DNA from: Neostapfia colusana | Taxonomy: Eukaryota; Streptophyta; Magnoliopsida; Poales; Poaceae | NCBI GenBank assembly: GCA_030760725.1 | Contig: JASWHV010000009.1 | Span: forward strand, 107,581,854 to 107,645,853 | Length of the DNA stretch: 64,000 nt | Direction: 5' to 3' | In this document: positions 10,828 through 22,445 of the stretch, in pieces | Layout of the letters: every line of letters begins with the position of its first letter | Position numbering within the stretch: position 1 is the first letter of the stretch | The notes under the pieces: model-generated | What the model was told of the DNA's origin: nothing | The model's input: only the letters and a program-made list of their open reading frames with translations | Databases searched by the model: none | Program-made: the position numbers and the translations under genes

Positions 10828-10972
10828 TGAATTAGATGGTTAATCCTGAGGGTCAAGGGTACATTATATAGAGGGATTAGGTGAGGGGAAAAGACTAAAC
10901 TACCCCTAACCCTAATCCCATACTAATGACTAAAATACTCCTGAGTAACCCACAAAATTAAACAGTCTAATA
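10828..10972 (-). repeat. Copia-A 3' LTR (~145 bp)
   Basis: On the minus strand it reads TATTAGACTGTTTAATT to CATCTAATTCA and matches the Copia-B 5' LTR at 27628-27768 (start TGTTAGACTC, end CTAATACA) along its length, including the block GTAGTTTAGTC and the TATATAA box. The adjacent purine-rich GCGGGGGAGGGGGGG (plus-strand C-run at 10973) is the polypurine tract, which fixes this as the 3' LTR of a minus-strand element. Confidence 0.8.
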
Positions 10973-13790
10973 CCCCCCCCTCCCCCGCAGTCACAACATC
11001 TGGCCACTGCAGATGTTGAGACTGGACCAAAACTCCAAGAACAGCAACGATGGGTGGCCCTTCGTGAAGATGTCGGTGAGCTGTGTCGTAGTTGGGACAT
11101 GGTGTACCCGAACCTCGCCACGTGCAACCCACTCACGAACAAAGTGGGGGTCAATCTCCACATGCTTCATGTGCTGATGCTGGACTGGGTTGGTGGAGTG
11201 GTACACGGCGCTAATTTTGTCGCGGTAGATCAGAGTGTTCTTGGCGATGGGAGTGTGGAGCTCCTGAAGCGGATGCTGAAGCCAGGAAGCCTCACCCACG
11301 CCGTTAGCCACGGCGCGATACTCCGCCTCAGCACTCAAACGCAACACCACGTACTGTCGCTTTGAGGACCAGGAGACGAGATTACCACCCACGAAGACGG
11401 CGTAGCAAGAGGGAGACTGGCGAGTGTCGGGGCAGCTTGCCTAGTCAGCATCGGTGTACACGACAAGCTCGGAGGCCGCATCACGTCGAAGGAGGAGGCT
11501 GTAGTCGAGGGTGCCACGCAGGTAGCAAAGAATCCGCTTTACAGCGGTGAGGTGTGGCTCCTTCGGGTCATGCATGTGGAGGCACACCTGCTGAACCGCA
11601 TAGGAGATATCCGGCCTGGTGAAGGTGAGGTACTGAAGAGCACCTGCAAGACTCCTGTAAGCAGTAGGTCAGTGACGTGTGTCCCGTTGGTAGCGAAGAG
11701 CTTCGCCTGGGTATCCACTGCAATGGAGCATGGCTTGCACTCAGCCACGCTCGCTCGCCGGAGGATGTCCAAGCAGTACTGTCGCTAGTGAAGGAACAAG
11801 CCACCTGGTCGGTCCTCGACCTCAATACCCAAGAAGTGGTGGAGGCGGCCCAAGTCCTTCACAGCGAACTCCTGTTGTAAAGCAGAGATAGTACGCCGAA
11901 GAAGAGTTGGGCTAGACGCTGTTAGTACAATGTCATCGACGTACACTAGAAGATAAGCAGTGTCACTGCCACGTCGATAGACAAATAGCAAAGTGTCCAA
12001 CTTGGCTTCGACGAAGCCCTGTGAGACCAAGAAGGAGACGAACCTGCTATACCAGGCTCTCGGTGCCTGCTTCAGAATATACAGGGATTTGTTCAGCTTA
12101 CAGACCATGTCTGTATGAGCTGACTAAACAAATCTTGTCAGTTGACTGTAGTACACCGTCTCGGTCAGTGTACCATAGATGAAAGCATTCTTGACGTACA
12201 AATGGTGTACGGCCCACGAACGCGAGAGAGCCAGAAACAGAACAGTGTGAACCGTCACTGGCTTCACCACCGAGCTGAAGCTATCATCGTAGTCGACTCC
12301 AGGGTGCTGAGTGAAGCCCCGAAGTACTCACCAAGCCTTGTACCTCTCCAAGGTACCGTCCACCTTATTCTTATGTGTGAATACCCACTTGCCCATGACA
12401 ACATTGCCACGACGGGGACGGGGAACCAGGTCCTAGGTCCGGTTGGCAAGCAGAGCCTCATACTCTTCCTCCATAGTGCGACGCCAGAGAGGGTCGGCAA
12501 GGCTGCTACGGACGGAAGTCGGTATGGCCGAGATCGAAGAAGAGTCAGTCGGTGGAGACGTTGTTGACGAGAAGAAAACTCCGGAGAAGCACTCAACCGG
12601 TCGAAGACTGTCGAACGCACATCGAGTCACTATTGGGTGGACATGACTAGGATCCTTGTGGAGCAAAGGAGGATTGTACATGGAGAACTCGGAGCGAGCG
12701 GAAGCCGGTGCACCAACCCGCTCCCGTCATTAATAGATGAGAGTGGTTCTCGAGGCCGCGCATGGCGCGGAGGCTGGTGTGGAGGGCTCCGGTGCCGCAT
12801 GTGGCACAGCTGGAGCTAGGGCACCATCCTACGCTCGTCACTGGTAGACAAGTGCAGGGTCAGCGAAGCGAGAAGTCGGGGACATAGTTGGTGCCTATGG
12901 TGGAACCGGAAGAGGTATTGGAGAAAAGAAAGGAGAACTCGTCGAAGATGACGTGTCGAGAGATCAAAAGGCGGTGAGTGGTGAGGTCTAAGCACCGATA
13001 ACCCTTATGATCAAGGGAATACCCGAGGAAAACACACCGTGTCGAGCGGGGCACAAGCTTTTGTGGGGCAGTGCGGAAAGATTAGGGTAGCAAGCCCACC
13101 CGAAAACTCGAAGGTGGTCGTAAAGAGGATTGGTGCCATATAAAGCAAAATAGGGGGTGGAGGCACGAATCACCTTGGTAGGAAGGCGATTAATCAGAAG
13201 TGTGGTAGCGTGGAGAGCCTCCACCCAGTATGGAGCAGGAACAGACGCCTGGAACATCAAGGAGTGCATGATGTCATTGTTGGTACGAATCATGTGCTCC
13301 GCCTTGCCATTCTGAGGAGAGGTATATGGACAAGACATGCATAGATGTACCCCATGTGCGGAGAGAATGTTACGAAACACCGAGTTATCGAACTCGCGTC
13401 CGTTATCGCACTGGACAACTCGAATTGTGCACCCAAACTGAGTGGATATCCAAACGAAGAAGTGAGAAAGAGTAACAAAAGTCTCAAACTTCAACCGTAA
13501 TGAATGATCACTAAGTAATAATTGAAGTCAGATACACTGGTAATAGGTGATGTCCACAAATCACAATGAATAAGTTCAAATGTGTGTTCAACATGGGTAA
13601 TAGAAGTGGGAAAAGGAAGACGAACATGGCGACCAAGCTGACAAGCATGACATAAAGAGTCATGTGTGCCCCTAGAACACAAAATAACAGAACTACTGGA
13701 CAAATTCGACATAGCATCTGCACCAGGGTGGCCAAGCCGGCGATGCCAAAGGGTGGATGAAGCTGTTGTAATCAAAGCAAAAGGCAATGA
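10973..13790 (-). pseudogene. Copia-A pol: integrase, RT, RNase H (degenerate)
   Basis: Ty1/copia Pol read on the minus strand in several frames. At 13494-13787 and 12988-13494 is integrase, with HACQLGRHVRLPF near the N-terminus, CDNGREFDN carrying the second catalytic Asp and NGKAEHMIR near the catalytic Glu. At 12430-12681 is the start of RT (MEEEYEALLANRT), broken by TAG (minus-strand stop at 12433-12435). At 11785-12108 is RT with KLNKSLY, AWYSRF and the intact catalytic box YVDDIV. At 10991-11392 is RNase H with SWSSKRQ, SAEAEYRA, HVEIDPHFVREW and TDIFTKG. Several frameshifts separate these. It ends at its polypurine tract next to the 3' LTR. The order IN-RT-RH defines copia. Confidence 0.85.
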
Positions 13791-14637
13791 TGCAGTAGAA
13801 GTAGGAAGTCAAAGTGTAGAGGGGCCCGAGCTATCACATCGAAAAAGAAGTTGCTGGGTAGAAAGGTCCTTCATAGACAAACCAAACAGATTAAAATTAA
13901 TGGAAACATTGTTGTCAATGGTATAGCGACGGATAGAAAGCAAATTCTGAATAATATCCGGAGCGACAAGAATATTTTTCAGCTGGAAAGAACCTTGGAA
14001 TCCAGAATCACCTACTGAGGTGGCTGGAAGAACAGACTCGTTCCCAACAACGATAGATGAAGGAAAAGAGAATTGGGAGGGTGGGTGAAAGAGAGTATAC
14101 CAACATTAGGGGTGGTATTATATGACGCTCCGGAGTCATCTATCCAGTTAGCACCTGGCGGAGTAAGATGCATGGTGCTAAAGGAGGAGGCCAGCGACTG
14201 GCGATTCCACGTCGAGGGTGGCTCGTGGTGTGGTGCTGACGGCTCTAAGTACCCAACAGGATAATCGGTGCCTCCATAGGTGGAGGCCTTCTATCCGTCA
14301 GGAGGATAGCCAGGCCCACCATAGACCTGAGTCGGAGGCCCACCAGCATTGTAGGCTGGTCCACTGTAGCCCGGGGTGGCTACGAATGCCTACTGGAGCC
14401 GTGGTGGTCGTGGAGGCTGAGAACCCAGAGACAGTATCACCACTACCACCAATAGCCGGACTAGTGGATGTAGGAGTGCCGCTGCACTGCTACCTCCATC
14501 ACGGCCGTCGTGTTTACCTCAAAGACAACGATTTCCACCCCCAGTGCTAGCAGGAGTGCCTAGGGTGGATGGTGGTCGTGATGGTGGTCCACCAGCAGCT
14601 GACGAGAGTTGACGAGGGGACTGCCCAGAGCCGTAAA
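13791..14637 (-). pseudogene. Copia-A gag C-terminus and protease (degenerate)
   Basis: Minus-strand sequence homologous to Copia-B 33620-34600. It includes GSGQSPR and GGPPSRPPSTLGTP (gag, glycine/proline rich) and then protease with DDSGASYNTTPN around 14105-14150, retaining the D-S-G-A active-site motif that Copia-B has lost. Many frame changes. The gag is split at 14637, where the Copia-S solo LTR inserted, and its other half resumes at 26831. The duplicated target GTAAA is at 14633-14637 and 26826-26830. Confidence 0.8.
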
Positions 14638-15679
14638 TGTGAGACCTATGTGTGCTGAATACATTGGCTATGACAATAAAAGTTTTGAATTCTGCAAAAA
14701 CACTCTTTTTTGTCAAGGTCCGACTCTAGGTCCGAACTCCGACAAGATTCGACGTAAGGTCTGACTTGCTATGGCTAGGTCCGACATGTGTTTGGTTAGC
14801 TCCGGCGGTAGGTCCGACTAGCTTATGTAAGTTCCGGTGCTAGGTTCTACTAGCTTTGGTAAGCTCCGGCTCAAGGTCTGGTTAGCTTTGGCAAGGTCCG
14901 GAGCTAAATCGCAATGGTTTTGTTTTTACCATGCAAATATTTTGAACTTGCTTTACATCTATGGAAAGTTTGTTTAGTATTCTTTTACTAAGTTTTTGAA
15001 GTGTTATGGCTGTTTTACGGTGGTTAACATTTTGCTATGGTTTGCAACATGCTTATGTGAGGTGTTCACGTAAGGTGTTGGAACTAACGTGAGTCAAGTC
15101 ACGGACTTTTGCTTGAAAGTATTGGTTGTTTATTCATGTGAAGGTGTTGCTTTAGTTCAAGATATGCCTGGTGACGGGATCAATTGAACTAGTCTTAGGG
15201 AGAAGATGAGGTTCAACAACCAAGTTCGGGGGGGAATTGTGGTTGAGTTGATCGGGAGGTCGCGCAGCATGTTTGGATCAAGAACAATGCATATGAAGGT
15301 GTTGTGAACGTTTTGGAAAGTGTTTGCACGTATGCAAGGGGTGCATGGACGTGTCTACATTGTTCCAAGGCGTGGTGAATAGATATGGAAGTGAAGATAT
15401 GGTTGAAAAGGTTCAACTGGCTGGATTTTGCGCTCAGGCTGCGGCTGAGGCGGTTATGGTTCGTTTATGAAAAGTTTCGAGTTGGTTATAATAGGATTTC
15501 ATGTTAGGCACGAAGTAGAGTTGTTTTAGGAATGTTTGGGACGTTCCTAAGGTTTTTGGAAGTCTTAAGATTGCTTCTATTTGCGTATAGAAGAGTCTTG
15601 AGCAGTTTTGGAAAGTTAGAGTTTGAATCCAAGTAGGAGTAGGAGTCCTAGTTTGAATTGGGTTGGCCTCCGGGCTGGT

Positions 15680-15687
15680 TATATAAG
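15680..15687 (+). promoter_or_regulatory. Copia-S LTR TATA box
   Basis: TATATAAG, about 60 bp upstream of an AATAAA at 15747, an arrangement expected of the U3-R boundary in an LTR. Confidence 0.5.
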
Positions 15688-16066
15688 CAAGAGAGGCCAG
15701 AGCTCGTGTAGAGAACACTTTGGGATGTTCCTCTTATGTTTTATCAATAAAATTCGTAATTTAGAGGAGCTTTTTTGCCTTGTTCGTCCGACTTGTTTTT
15801 GTCAAGTCTTTCTCATCGAGTTTCTGGACAGCACGACAGTGCTTCGGTATTTTGATCATAACTCGAGTTTTGCAGATCAAATTGACGTGATTCTTTTTGG
15901 GTTGTCTTCAAAACTTGATTATCTATCATCTTTTAAATTTTCACGGTCATTAGATTTGTAGTTTCTCATCTACAGGTGTCGGTACCCGCGATATGGGGTA
16001 CCCTCGCGCACAGGGGAAAATGCCTGAGGATCTCGCCCTTCTCCGCAGGGAGAGCTCCGAAGGCGC

Positions 16067-16348
16067 CACGCGTCCAGCGGGACCGGACCTCCCTCTCCTC
16101 AGAGGAGAGCTCCGGGCTCGCCACGTGGCCTACAGAAGCCGGACCTCCCCCCTCCGTGGGGGAGAGGTCCGAAGGCGCCACGTGTCCAGCGGGGCCGGAC
16201 CTCCCTCTCCTTAGAGGAGAGCTCCGGGCCCGCCACGTGGCCGACAGAAGCCGGACCTCCCCCTCCGCGGGGAGAGGTCCGAAGGCTCCACGTGTCCTGC
16301 GGGGCCGGACCCACTCTCCTCTGAGGAGGGCTCCGGGCCCACCACGTG
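16067..16348. repeat. CACGTG array in Tat-C LTR
   Basis: Cores start at 16067 (CACGCG), 16122, 16179, 16234, 16289 and 16343, a spacing of 54-57 bp. From 16122 to 16289 they alternate CACGTGGCC and CACGTGTCC, and the last core (16343) is again CACGTGTCC, giving an approximately 112-bp dimer as in Tat-F. The 3' LTR carries the same array near 25540-25815, and a further four cores lie outside the LTR at 23963-24134. Confidence 0.85.
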
Positions 16349-16743
16349 TCCAGCAGAACAGCGATGCCTGCCCCCGAGCGGTAGGCAGCGGGCGTAAAGA
16401 CGCCCCATACCTTGCCTGTACAAGGTATTGAAGGCCCGCGCCTTCCCAAGACGCGGAGCACGCCTCTGTCAGGTGCCGTTGCGCCCAGTCACATCACAGA
16501 CTGGCGCGCGGTGTCAGAACCTGCCAGCCAATAAACACAGCGACAAGACATCCCCTACCGCTCCCGCCGTCATCAACCACTACGACTAGCATGCGGCATG
16601 GGCAGGGCGGCAAGACGAAGACTCAGAAGCCTTCGCCAGAGACAACTACCGACATAACTGTGGATACAATAGTCGGCAGGCAATCACCCCGGGACCACCT
16701 GTCGGGTCCCGGGCCCCCCTTGTAAGCCACACGAGCCTTGGAC

Positions 16744-16751
16744 TATAAAAG
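16744..16751 (+). promoter_or_regulatory. Tat-C LTR TATA box
   Basis: TATAAAAG followed by GCTCGGGTAGG, conserved at 26212-26219 in the 3' LTR. Confidence 0.65.
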
Positions 16752-17052
16752 GCTCGGGTAGGCGACGTTAGCAAGGGTTCGCACTCCAGCAACTCATACC
16801 CTAGGCATAACTCATCCTCAAGCTCAAGACTCCGGTTCTGAGCAACAAACAATACAGCGAGCACCTCTGCTCGCCGTGGACGTAGGGTTTTATGCTCCGG
16901 CGGCCTGAACCACGTAAAACTTGCCGTGTCAAGCTCCTCCCTAACTCGTCCCTACGCTTAAGCTCTCCGCAAGCGACTAGCCCCTCCGAAAAAGAACCTC
17001 CGCGGGCTGCCCAGAGCAGGTCCGGGGGAAGTGTCGACCACACACTTCGACA

Positions 17053-17072
17053 TTTGGCGCGCCAGGAAGGGG
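17053..17072 (+). other. Tat-C primer-binding site
   Basis: TTTGGCGCGCCAGGAAGGGG directly follows the 5' LTR end. Its position is that of a primer-binding site. I cannot assign the tRNA with certainty from memory. Confidence 0.65.
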
Positions 17073-17108
17073 CCTTTTCCCTTGCACGACGAGTTTCTGC
17101 CGACGAAG

Positions 17109-18800
17109 ATGACCAAGCTTCCTTCAACGGCAAGCTCTCCTCCCCCGCGTTCACGGCGAACCGTGACCAGCGGGGAGTACGTGTCGACGCACTCAGGACG
17201 GAGTGTGTCGGTGCAAGCTGGAAGCCAGCAGCCGACTCCGGCAATGCCGACTCCGGCAACGCAGGCTCCAGCTAGCGTGAGATCTTCTGCAGCGCTGAGC
17301 ATTCCCCGCGGGGATGCGCTAGCTGCAGCAAGAGCGCTACTGCGCAATCCACCTGCTGGGGACGCGCCTCAGGCAGCGACCCAGCAGTGGATTCGCGAGG
17401 TAGACCGTCTCGTCGTCACCGTCGCAAACCTTCGACTTCGGCGGGGACGACGCTCCGGCCAACCGGCTGTGTCGCTGACGCGCACGCCAACGGTTGACGG
17501 GCAGACGGCGGATTCCAGCTCCACCAGGCTTTAGTCGACGGACCTGAGGACAGAGCTGGAACAGTGCCACTTGGGCCAGGATGCCCGGGTGTACGTCGAG
17601 CGACGTCGAGAAAGGCGTCGCAACCAAGAGGCCGGCGACAGCATAACGTCAGCCTCGACCCAGCCTGAGGCGCAGACCTTCGCCACGCGACCTCTGCCCC
17701 AGGCATACGTCACGCAGCATATGCCACAGCCATATGCCCTGCAAACGGCGTCCCCGATCTATGGCGCAGCCTTGCCCATGCCGGGGTACACTGTGCCAGC
17801 GACGAACCAAGCGTTCGCGGCACCAACCCCTGCAGCAACAGGAGCAGGATGTGCGGCCCTGGCGCCCCACCTTCGCTTCACGAGGTGGCCGCGCAAGTTT
17901 CGGCCCCACCTGCCCGAGAAGTACGACGGCAGCGTCAACCCGGCGGAGTTTCTCCAGATCTACTCCACCGTCGTACTTGCCGCAGGAGGGGATGAGGCCG
18001 TCATGGCCAACTACTTCCCCGTCGCCTTGACCGGCCCAGCCCGGTCATGGCTCATGAACCTCCCCCAGGGTTCCATAACTTCCTGGGGAGAGCTCTGCCG
18101 GCAGTTCACCGCCAACTTCGGCAGTTCCTACACCCGGCCTGGCACGGAGCTCGACCTCCACGCCATCCAGCAACAACCTGGGGAGTCGCTGCGCTCCTTC
18201 ATCCAGCGGTTCTCCCAGGTGCGGAACACCATCCCACACATCCAAAATGCTTCTGTGGTGGTGGCGTTCCGGCAAGGCGTTCGGGACAAGAAGATGCTCG
18301 AGAAGCTCGCGACCAGAGAGGTCCGCGACGTCTCAGAGCTCTTCAGCCTGGCGGACAAGTGCGCCAGAGCAGCTGAAGGGCGGAACTGGCACTCACTGCC
18401 AGCCTCCGAGTCAGGAGGGCAGCCCGGGTCTGGCGCTGCTTCCTATGAAGGCAGCAAGAAGGCCAAGAACCGGGGCAGTGGCAAGATGAAACCGCCGGCC
18501 GCGGCCCCCGTTGCCGCAGCAGCGGCACCCAGTGGATCTCGGGGGCCGCGCCCTGACAAGAGGCAGCGACAGTCACCAGCCCCAGAAGGTGACCAAGACA
18601 AGCTATGCCCCGTGCACGGCAGCTGTCGCCATACTACTGCCGAGTGCCGGGAGATTCAGAAGCTCGCGGAGCGCTTCCGCAAAGGGAAGCAGCAGCGGAC
18701 TGATGCTCCACCCTTCCGCCAAAGGGAGGGCAAGCAGAAGGCCGACGCCCCAGACAGCTCGACCACCAAGTGGGGTTCCAGAAGCCTCAGCGCGCCGTGA
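17109..18800 (+). pseudogene. Tat-C gag
   Basis: Tat-type Gag (structural capsid/nucleocapsid polyprotein). The frame opens at ATG 17109 and is interrupted by TAG at 17532-17534, after which the same frame is open to 18800. The capsid region is recognisable around 17880-18380: FRPHLPEKYDGSVNPAEFL, PARSWLMNLP, SWGELCRQF and LRSFIQRFSQVRNTIP. Near the C-terminus CPVHGSCRHTTAEC is the atypical zinc-knuckle-like motif of this lineage. The downstream protease frame begins at 18770 in the -1 frame, overlapping by ~30 bp. This could be a programmed shift or an indel. No canonical slippery heptamer was seen. Confidence 0.88.
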
Positions 18801-19654
18801 AGGCGGTGCGCAACTATGAGGACTCCAGCTCCAGTGATGATGAGCATCGAAAGAAGCTCTACGTCATATACGGCGGGTCCACCGACCCCTCATCCCGAAG
18901 CGCAGTTAAGACTCTGCGCCGAGCGGTAGCGTCGGTGGCTCCACTCCCAAGTGCCGCACCGCACCTCAAGTGGATGGGAACCCCCATCAGCTTTGACGCC
19001 ACCGACTGCCCCAGGAACATGGCTGGGGCCGGCCAACTACCGCTCTTGGTAGCACCTACTATCGCCAACGTGAGGATGTACCACATTTTGGTAGATGGCG
19101 GAGTTGGGCTGAACCTCATCAGCCGTGCAGCATTCCAGAAGCTGCAGATCCCGATGGCCAAGCTCACCCCGTCGAGGCCGTTCTCAGGGGTAGGGCCGGG
19201 ACAGGTCGTTCCCTACGGCAACATCAGCCTCCCGGTGACCTTCGGAGCTCCGGACAGCTATCGGACAGAATACATTCTGTTCGACGTGGTGGAGATCGAC
19301 CTCCCCTTCAACGCCAAAATTGGCAGGCCAGCCTTGTACCAATTCATGGCAGTAGCCCACTACGGCTACCTTGTCTTGAAGATGCCTACACCAACAGGTG
19401 TCCTCAGGATTCGTGGAGACCGTACTGCTGCAGTGTCGGCCTTGGAAAAGCTCCAAGCGCTTGGAACAGCTAGAGCACCAGCCCCTGGCAGTGCAGAACC
19501 AGACCAGCTCCACCCGAGTGCACGCCACCGTGCCTCCACCGCAGCACCCCGTGTGCAACTTCTCGACGAGGGCGACGTCCCCTTAAAGATCGTCCAAGTC
19601 GGCGTCGATGCCACCCAGACCACCCGGGTAGCCGGGGGCCTGGATAGCAAATAG
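18770..19654 (+). pseudogene. Tat-C protease region of pol
   Basis: Retroviral-type aspartic protease segment. YVIYGGS near the start and the active-site loop VDGGVGLNLIS near 19092 match the VDGG(A/S)GLN form of Tat elements. It ends in TAG at 19652-19654, but the same frame continues into RT, so the stop is a disabling mutation rather than the natural end. Confidence 0.82.
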
Positions 19655-20790
19655 GAAGGCGCGCTCGTCACCTTCCTCCGGCACAACGTCGACGTGTTTG
19701 CATGGCAACCGTCACAGATGTCGGGGATCCCTAGGGAGGTGATCGAGCACCACTTAAAGGTCTTCCCCGACGCCCGTCCAGTTCAACAGAAGCCCCGCAA
19801 GCAGTCCATCGAGCGGCAAAACTTCATTCGCGAAGAAATCAAGAAGCTGTTGGACGCTGGCTTCATACGGGAAGTCCACCACCCCCGGTGGTTGGCGAAC
19901 CCCATCGTTGTCCCGAAGGCCGGTGGGAAGCTCCGGATGTGCATCGACTACACCAGTCTCAATAAGGCATGTCCCAAAGATCCATTCCCTCTCCCTAGAA
20001 TAGATCAAATAGTAGACTCGACATCAGGCTGCGATATGTTGTGCTTCCTAGACGCCTACTCGGGTTTCCATCAGATCCCCATGTCTAGAGAAGATGAAGA
20101 GCACACCTCCTTCACCACAGTAGATGGCCTGTATTGTTATGTCTCTATGCCTTATGGCCTAAAGAATGCTCTCCCCACCTTTGTACGTGCAATGCACAAA
20201 ACCTTTGGAGAGTTAATAAGAGACTTAGTTGAGGTGTACGTCGATGACATCGTTGTCAAGGTCAGGCAGAGTTCATCTTTGTTAGATAACCTAGCTTTAG
20301 TTTTTGACAAATTGCGCTCCACGCGCACCAAGCTGAACCACGACAAATGTGTGTTCGGTGTATCCTCTGGGAAACTCTTAGGATTCCTGGTCTCGCACTG
20401 GGGAATTGAGGCCAACTCAGAGAAGATCAAGGCCATCGACTTGATGCGGCCTCCTGCCCGCGTCAAAGATGTCCAGAAACTCACGGGATGCCTAGCCGCG
20501 CTGAGTCAGTTTATACCGAGGCTAGCAGAGCGGGCACTCCCCTTCTTTAAGCTCCTGCGCAGATCCGGTCCATTTGCCTGCACTGACGAAGGAGAAGAGG
20601 CTTTCCAGGAGTTGAAGCGACTCCTGACGACCCTACCTATCATGGTAGCCCCCGAGCCTGGAGAGCATCTGTTGCTCTACATCGCAGCGACAACTGAAGT
20701 GGTGAGTATGGTCCTCGTCGCAGAGCGGCCGGACCTCTCATCTTCACAGCCTGCCCCGGCAGCAGAAGACAGACGCCAGGAAACCCCGCA
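19655..20790 (+). pseudogene. Tat-C reverse transcriptase
   Basis: Same frame as the protease; the longest uninterrupted part is 19694-21055. RT blocks in order: FIREVHHPRWLANPIVVPK, MCIDYTSLNKACPKDPFPLP, FLDAYSGFHQI, the fingers/palm region and the catalytic box YVDDIVV at ~20237. The connection domain follows (KDVQKLTGCLAALSQFIPRL). The RT catalytic aspartates are intact. Confidence 0.9.
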
Positions 20791-21010
20791 GGTCCAAGAT
20801 GGTGTCCCGGACCTCCAAGACAACCTCCCGGAGGTCCAGGGCGGCCTCCCGGACCCCCAAGACAACCTCCCGGGGGTCCAGTGGGACCCCCGGGGCCCAA
20901 CGGGACCTCCCGGAGATCCAGCAGGACCTCCCGGAGCTCTCGGAGAACCAGCGGGGCCCCCCGGAGGGCCAAGATGGCTTAAGAGCCTCCGAGTTCCAAC
21001 TCCCGGAAGC
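20790..21010 (+). repeat. Proline/glutamine-rich repeat linker in Tat-C pol
   Basis: Between the end of RT and the RNase H block (QRPVYYISEVLHD) lies GC-rich repetitive DNA. The core CAAGACAACCTCCCGG occurs at 20816 and 20858, exactly 42 bp apart, followed by GGACCTCCCGGAG-type repeats. Two frames are open here (19694-21055 and 20799-22445), and the reading frame must change from one to the other in this segment. Relatives as I know them have a short linker at this point. Confidence 0.7.
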
Positions 21011-22445
21011 CCCCCTGGACCCACTCACCTCCAGCGGGCCAGGGCCAATGGATGAAGACCTCTCAGACCTAACAGAGAGGGTCCGAACCATCCAGAGGCC
21101 TGTCTACTACATCAGCGAGGTCCTTCACGATGCCAAGACAAGGTACCTAGAAGTCCACAAGCTGCTGTATGCAGTGCTCGTGGCGTCCAGGAAGCTCCGC
21201 CACTACTTTCAGGCCCACCGGATCTCAGTAGTCACCTCCTATCCACTGAAGACGATCCTTCACAGCCCCCATGCGACTGGCAACATCGCTAAATGGGCAG
21301 CAGAGCTGGCGGAGTTCGAGCTGGACTTCCTTCCTCGCCATGCAGTCAAAAGCCAAGCGCTGGCTGACTTCGTGGCAGAGTGGACACCAACGAAGGCTGA
21401 CCCAGGGGGCCACGAAGACGGTGAACCAGAGCACCGAGCTCCGGTCCTCACTGAGCCCCACTGGACGCTCTTCTTCGACGGCTCCTCGCGAAAGCAGGGG
21501 GCCGGTGCTGGCGTACTGCTTCTCATGCCATGGGGGGAGCAGTTTGGGTACATGGTGCGTCTCAATTTCAAGGCAACCAACAACATGGCAGAGTATGAAG
21601 CACTCATCTTTGGCCTACAGACAGCCCTGTCTCTGGGCGCTCGCCAGTTGTTGGCACAGGGCGACTCCCAGCTGGTTATCAAGCAAGTTAAGGGCAAATG
21701 CTCCTGCAACGACCCACAGCTAGCTGCTTATCTGCTTCACGTGCAGATGTTGGAGAAAGACTTCCTCGCCTTGGACCTGCGCCACGTACCGCGCGCTGGC
21801 AATACCTCAGGTGACGACCTTTCAATGAAGGCTTCCACCGGAGCCCCTGTGCCCGAAGGAGTCTTCGAGAGGACGTTGCTGCGGCCCACAGCCTGGCCCG
21901 CCGAGCCGGGCGAAGGAGGCTGGACCAGCACCTCGAAGCTGGCGGTCCCGGTGGCCCTGCAGCCATGGATGCCGCCAAGGATCGTAAGTGTCACTGGGGA
22001 CTCCGTGCAACCCAGCGCTCAAGATCCAGAAGCTCAAGTCAGACCCGATGCATGGATCACGGAGATCCGGGACTACTTGAAAGACAACATCCTCCCTGAT
22101 GAACATGCAACCGCTGAACGGATCGTGCGTATGGCTAAGAGATACGCGCTGGTAGAAGAGGATCTCTACCGGCGTGGCGCCAACCACGTCCTATTGCAGT
22201 GCATAACCCAGGGGGAAGGCTGCGACTTGCTCGCTGAGATCCATGGAGGCGAATGTGGGAGTCACTCTTCCTCACGCACGCTTGTCGGTAAAGTCTTCCG
22301 GCATGGCTTCTACTGGCCGATAGCACTCCAGGATGCCGTCAAGGTGGTCGAGAGCTGCAAGGCGTGCCAGTTCCACGCCAAGCAGATCCATACACCGGCT
22401 CAGGCGGTACAGATGGTCCCGCCCTCATGGCCGTTTGCCGTATAG
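21011..22445 (+). pseudogene. Tat-C RNase H, extra RNase H and integrase N-terminus
   Basis: First RNase H remnant: QRPVYYISEVLHDAKTRY, LRHYFQAHRI and AKWAAELAEFELDF. The second, archaeal-type RNase H specific to Tat starts at ~21462: WTLFFDGSSRKQGAGAG (first Asp), NNMAEYEAL (Glu), GDSQLVIKQVKG (Asp) and NTSGDDLS. Integrase zinc domain around 22140-22370: LLAEIHGGECGSH and CKACQFHAKQIH. Ends at TAG 22443-22445, with the same frame continuing into the integrase core. Confidence 0.88.

Larger units (their letters stand above)
15977..17052 (+). repeat. Tat-C 5' LTR (1076 bp)
   Basis: TGTCGGTACCCGCG to CACTTCGACA. Matches the 3' LTR at 25438-26519 along its whole length. Contains the CACGTG array (16067-16348) and TATAAAAG at 16744. 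Confidence 0.93.

Noticed and set aside
10900..10920. CCCCTAACCCTAATCCC and a similar run at 27820, resembling plant telomere repeat
   Set aside because: Only one or two imperfect units, in or next to copia LTR/leader sequence; not a telomere or interstitial array.
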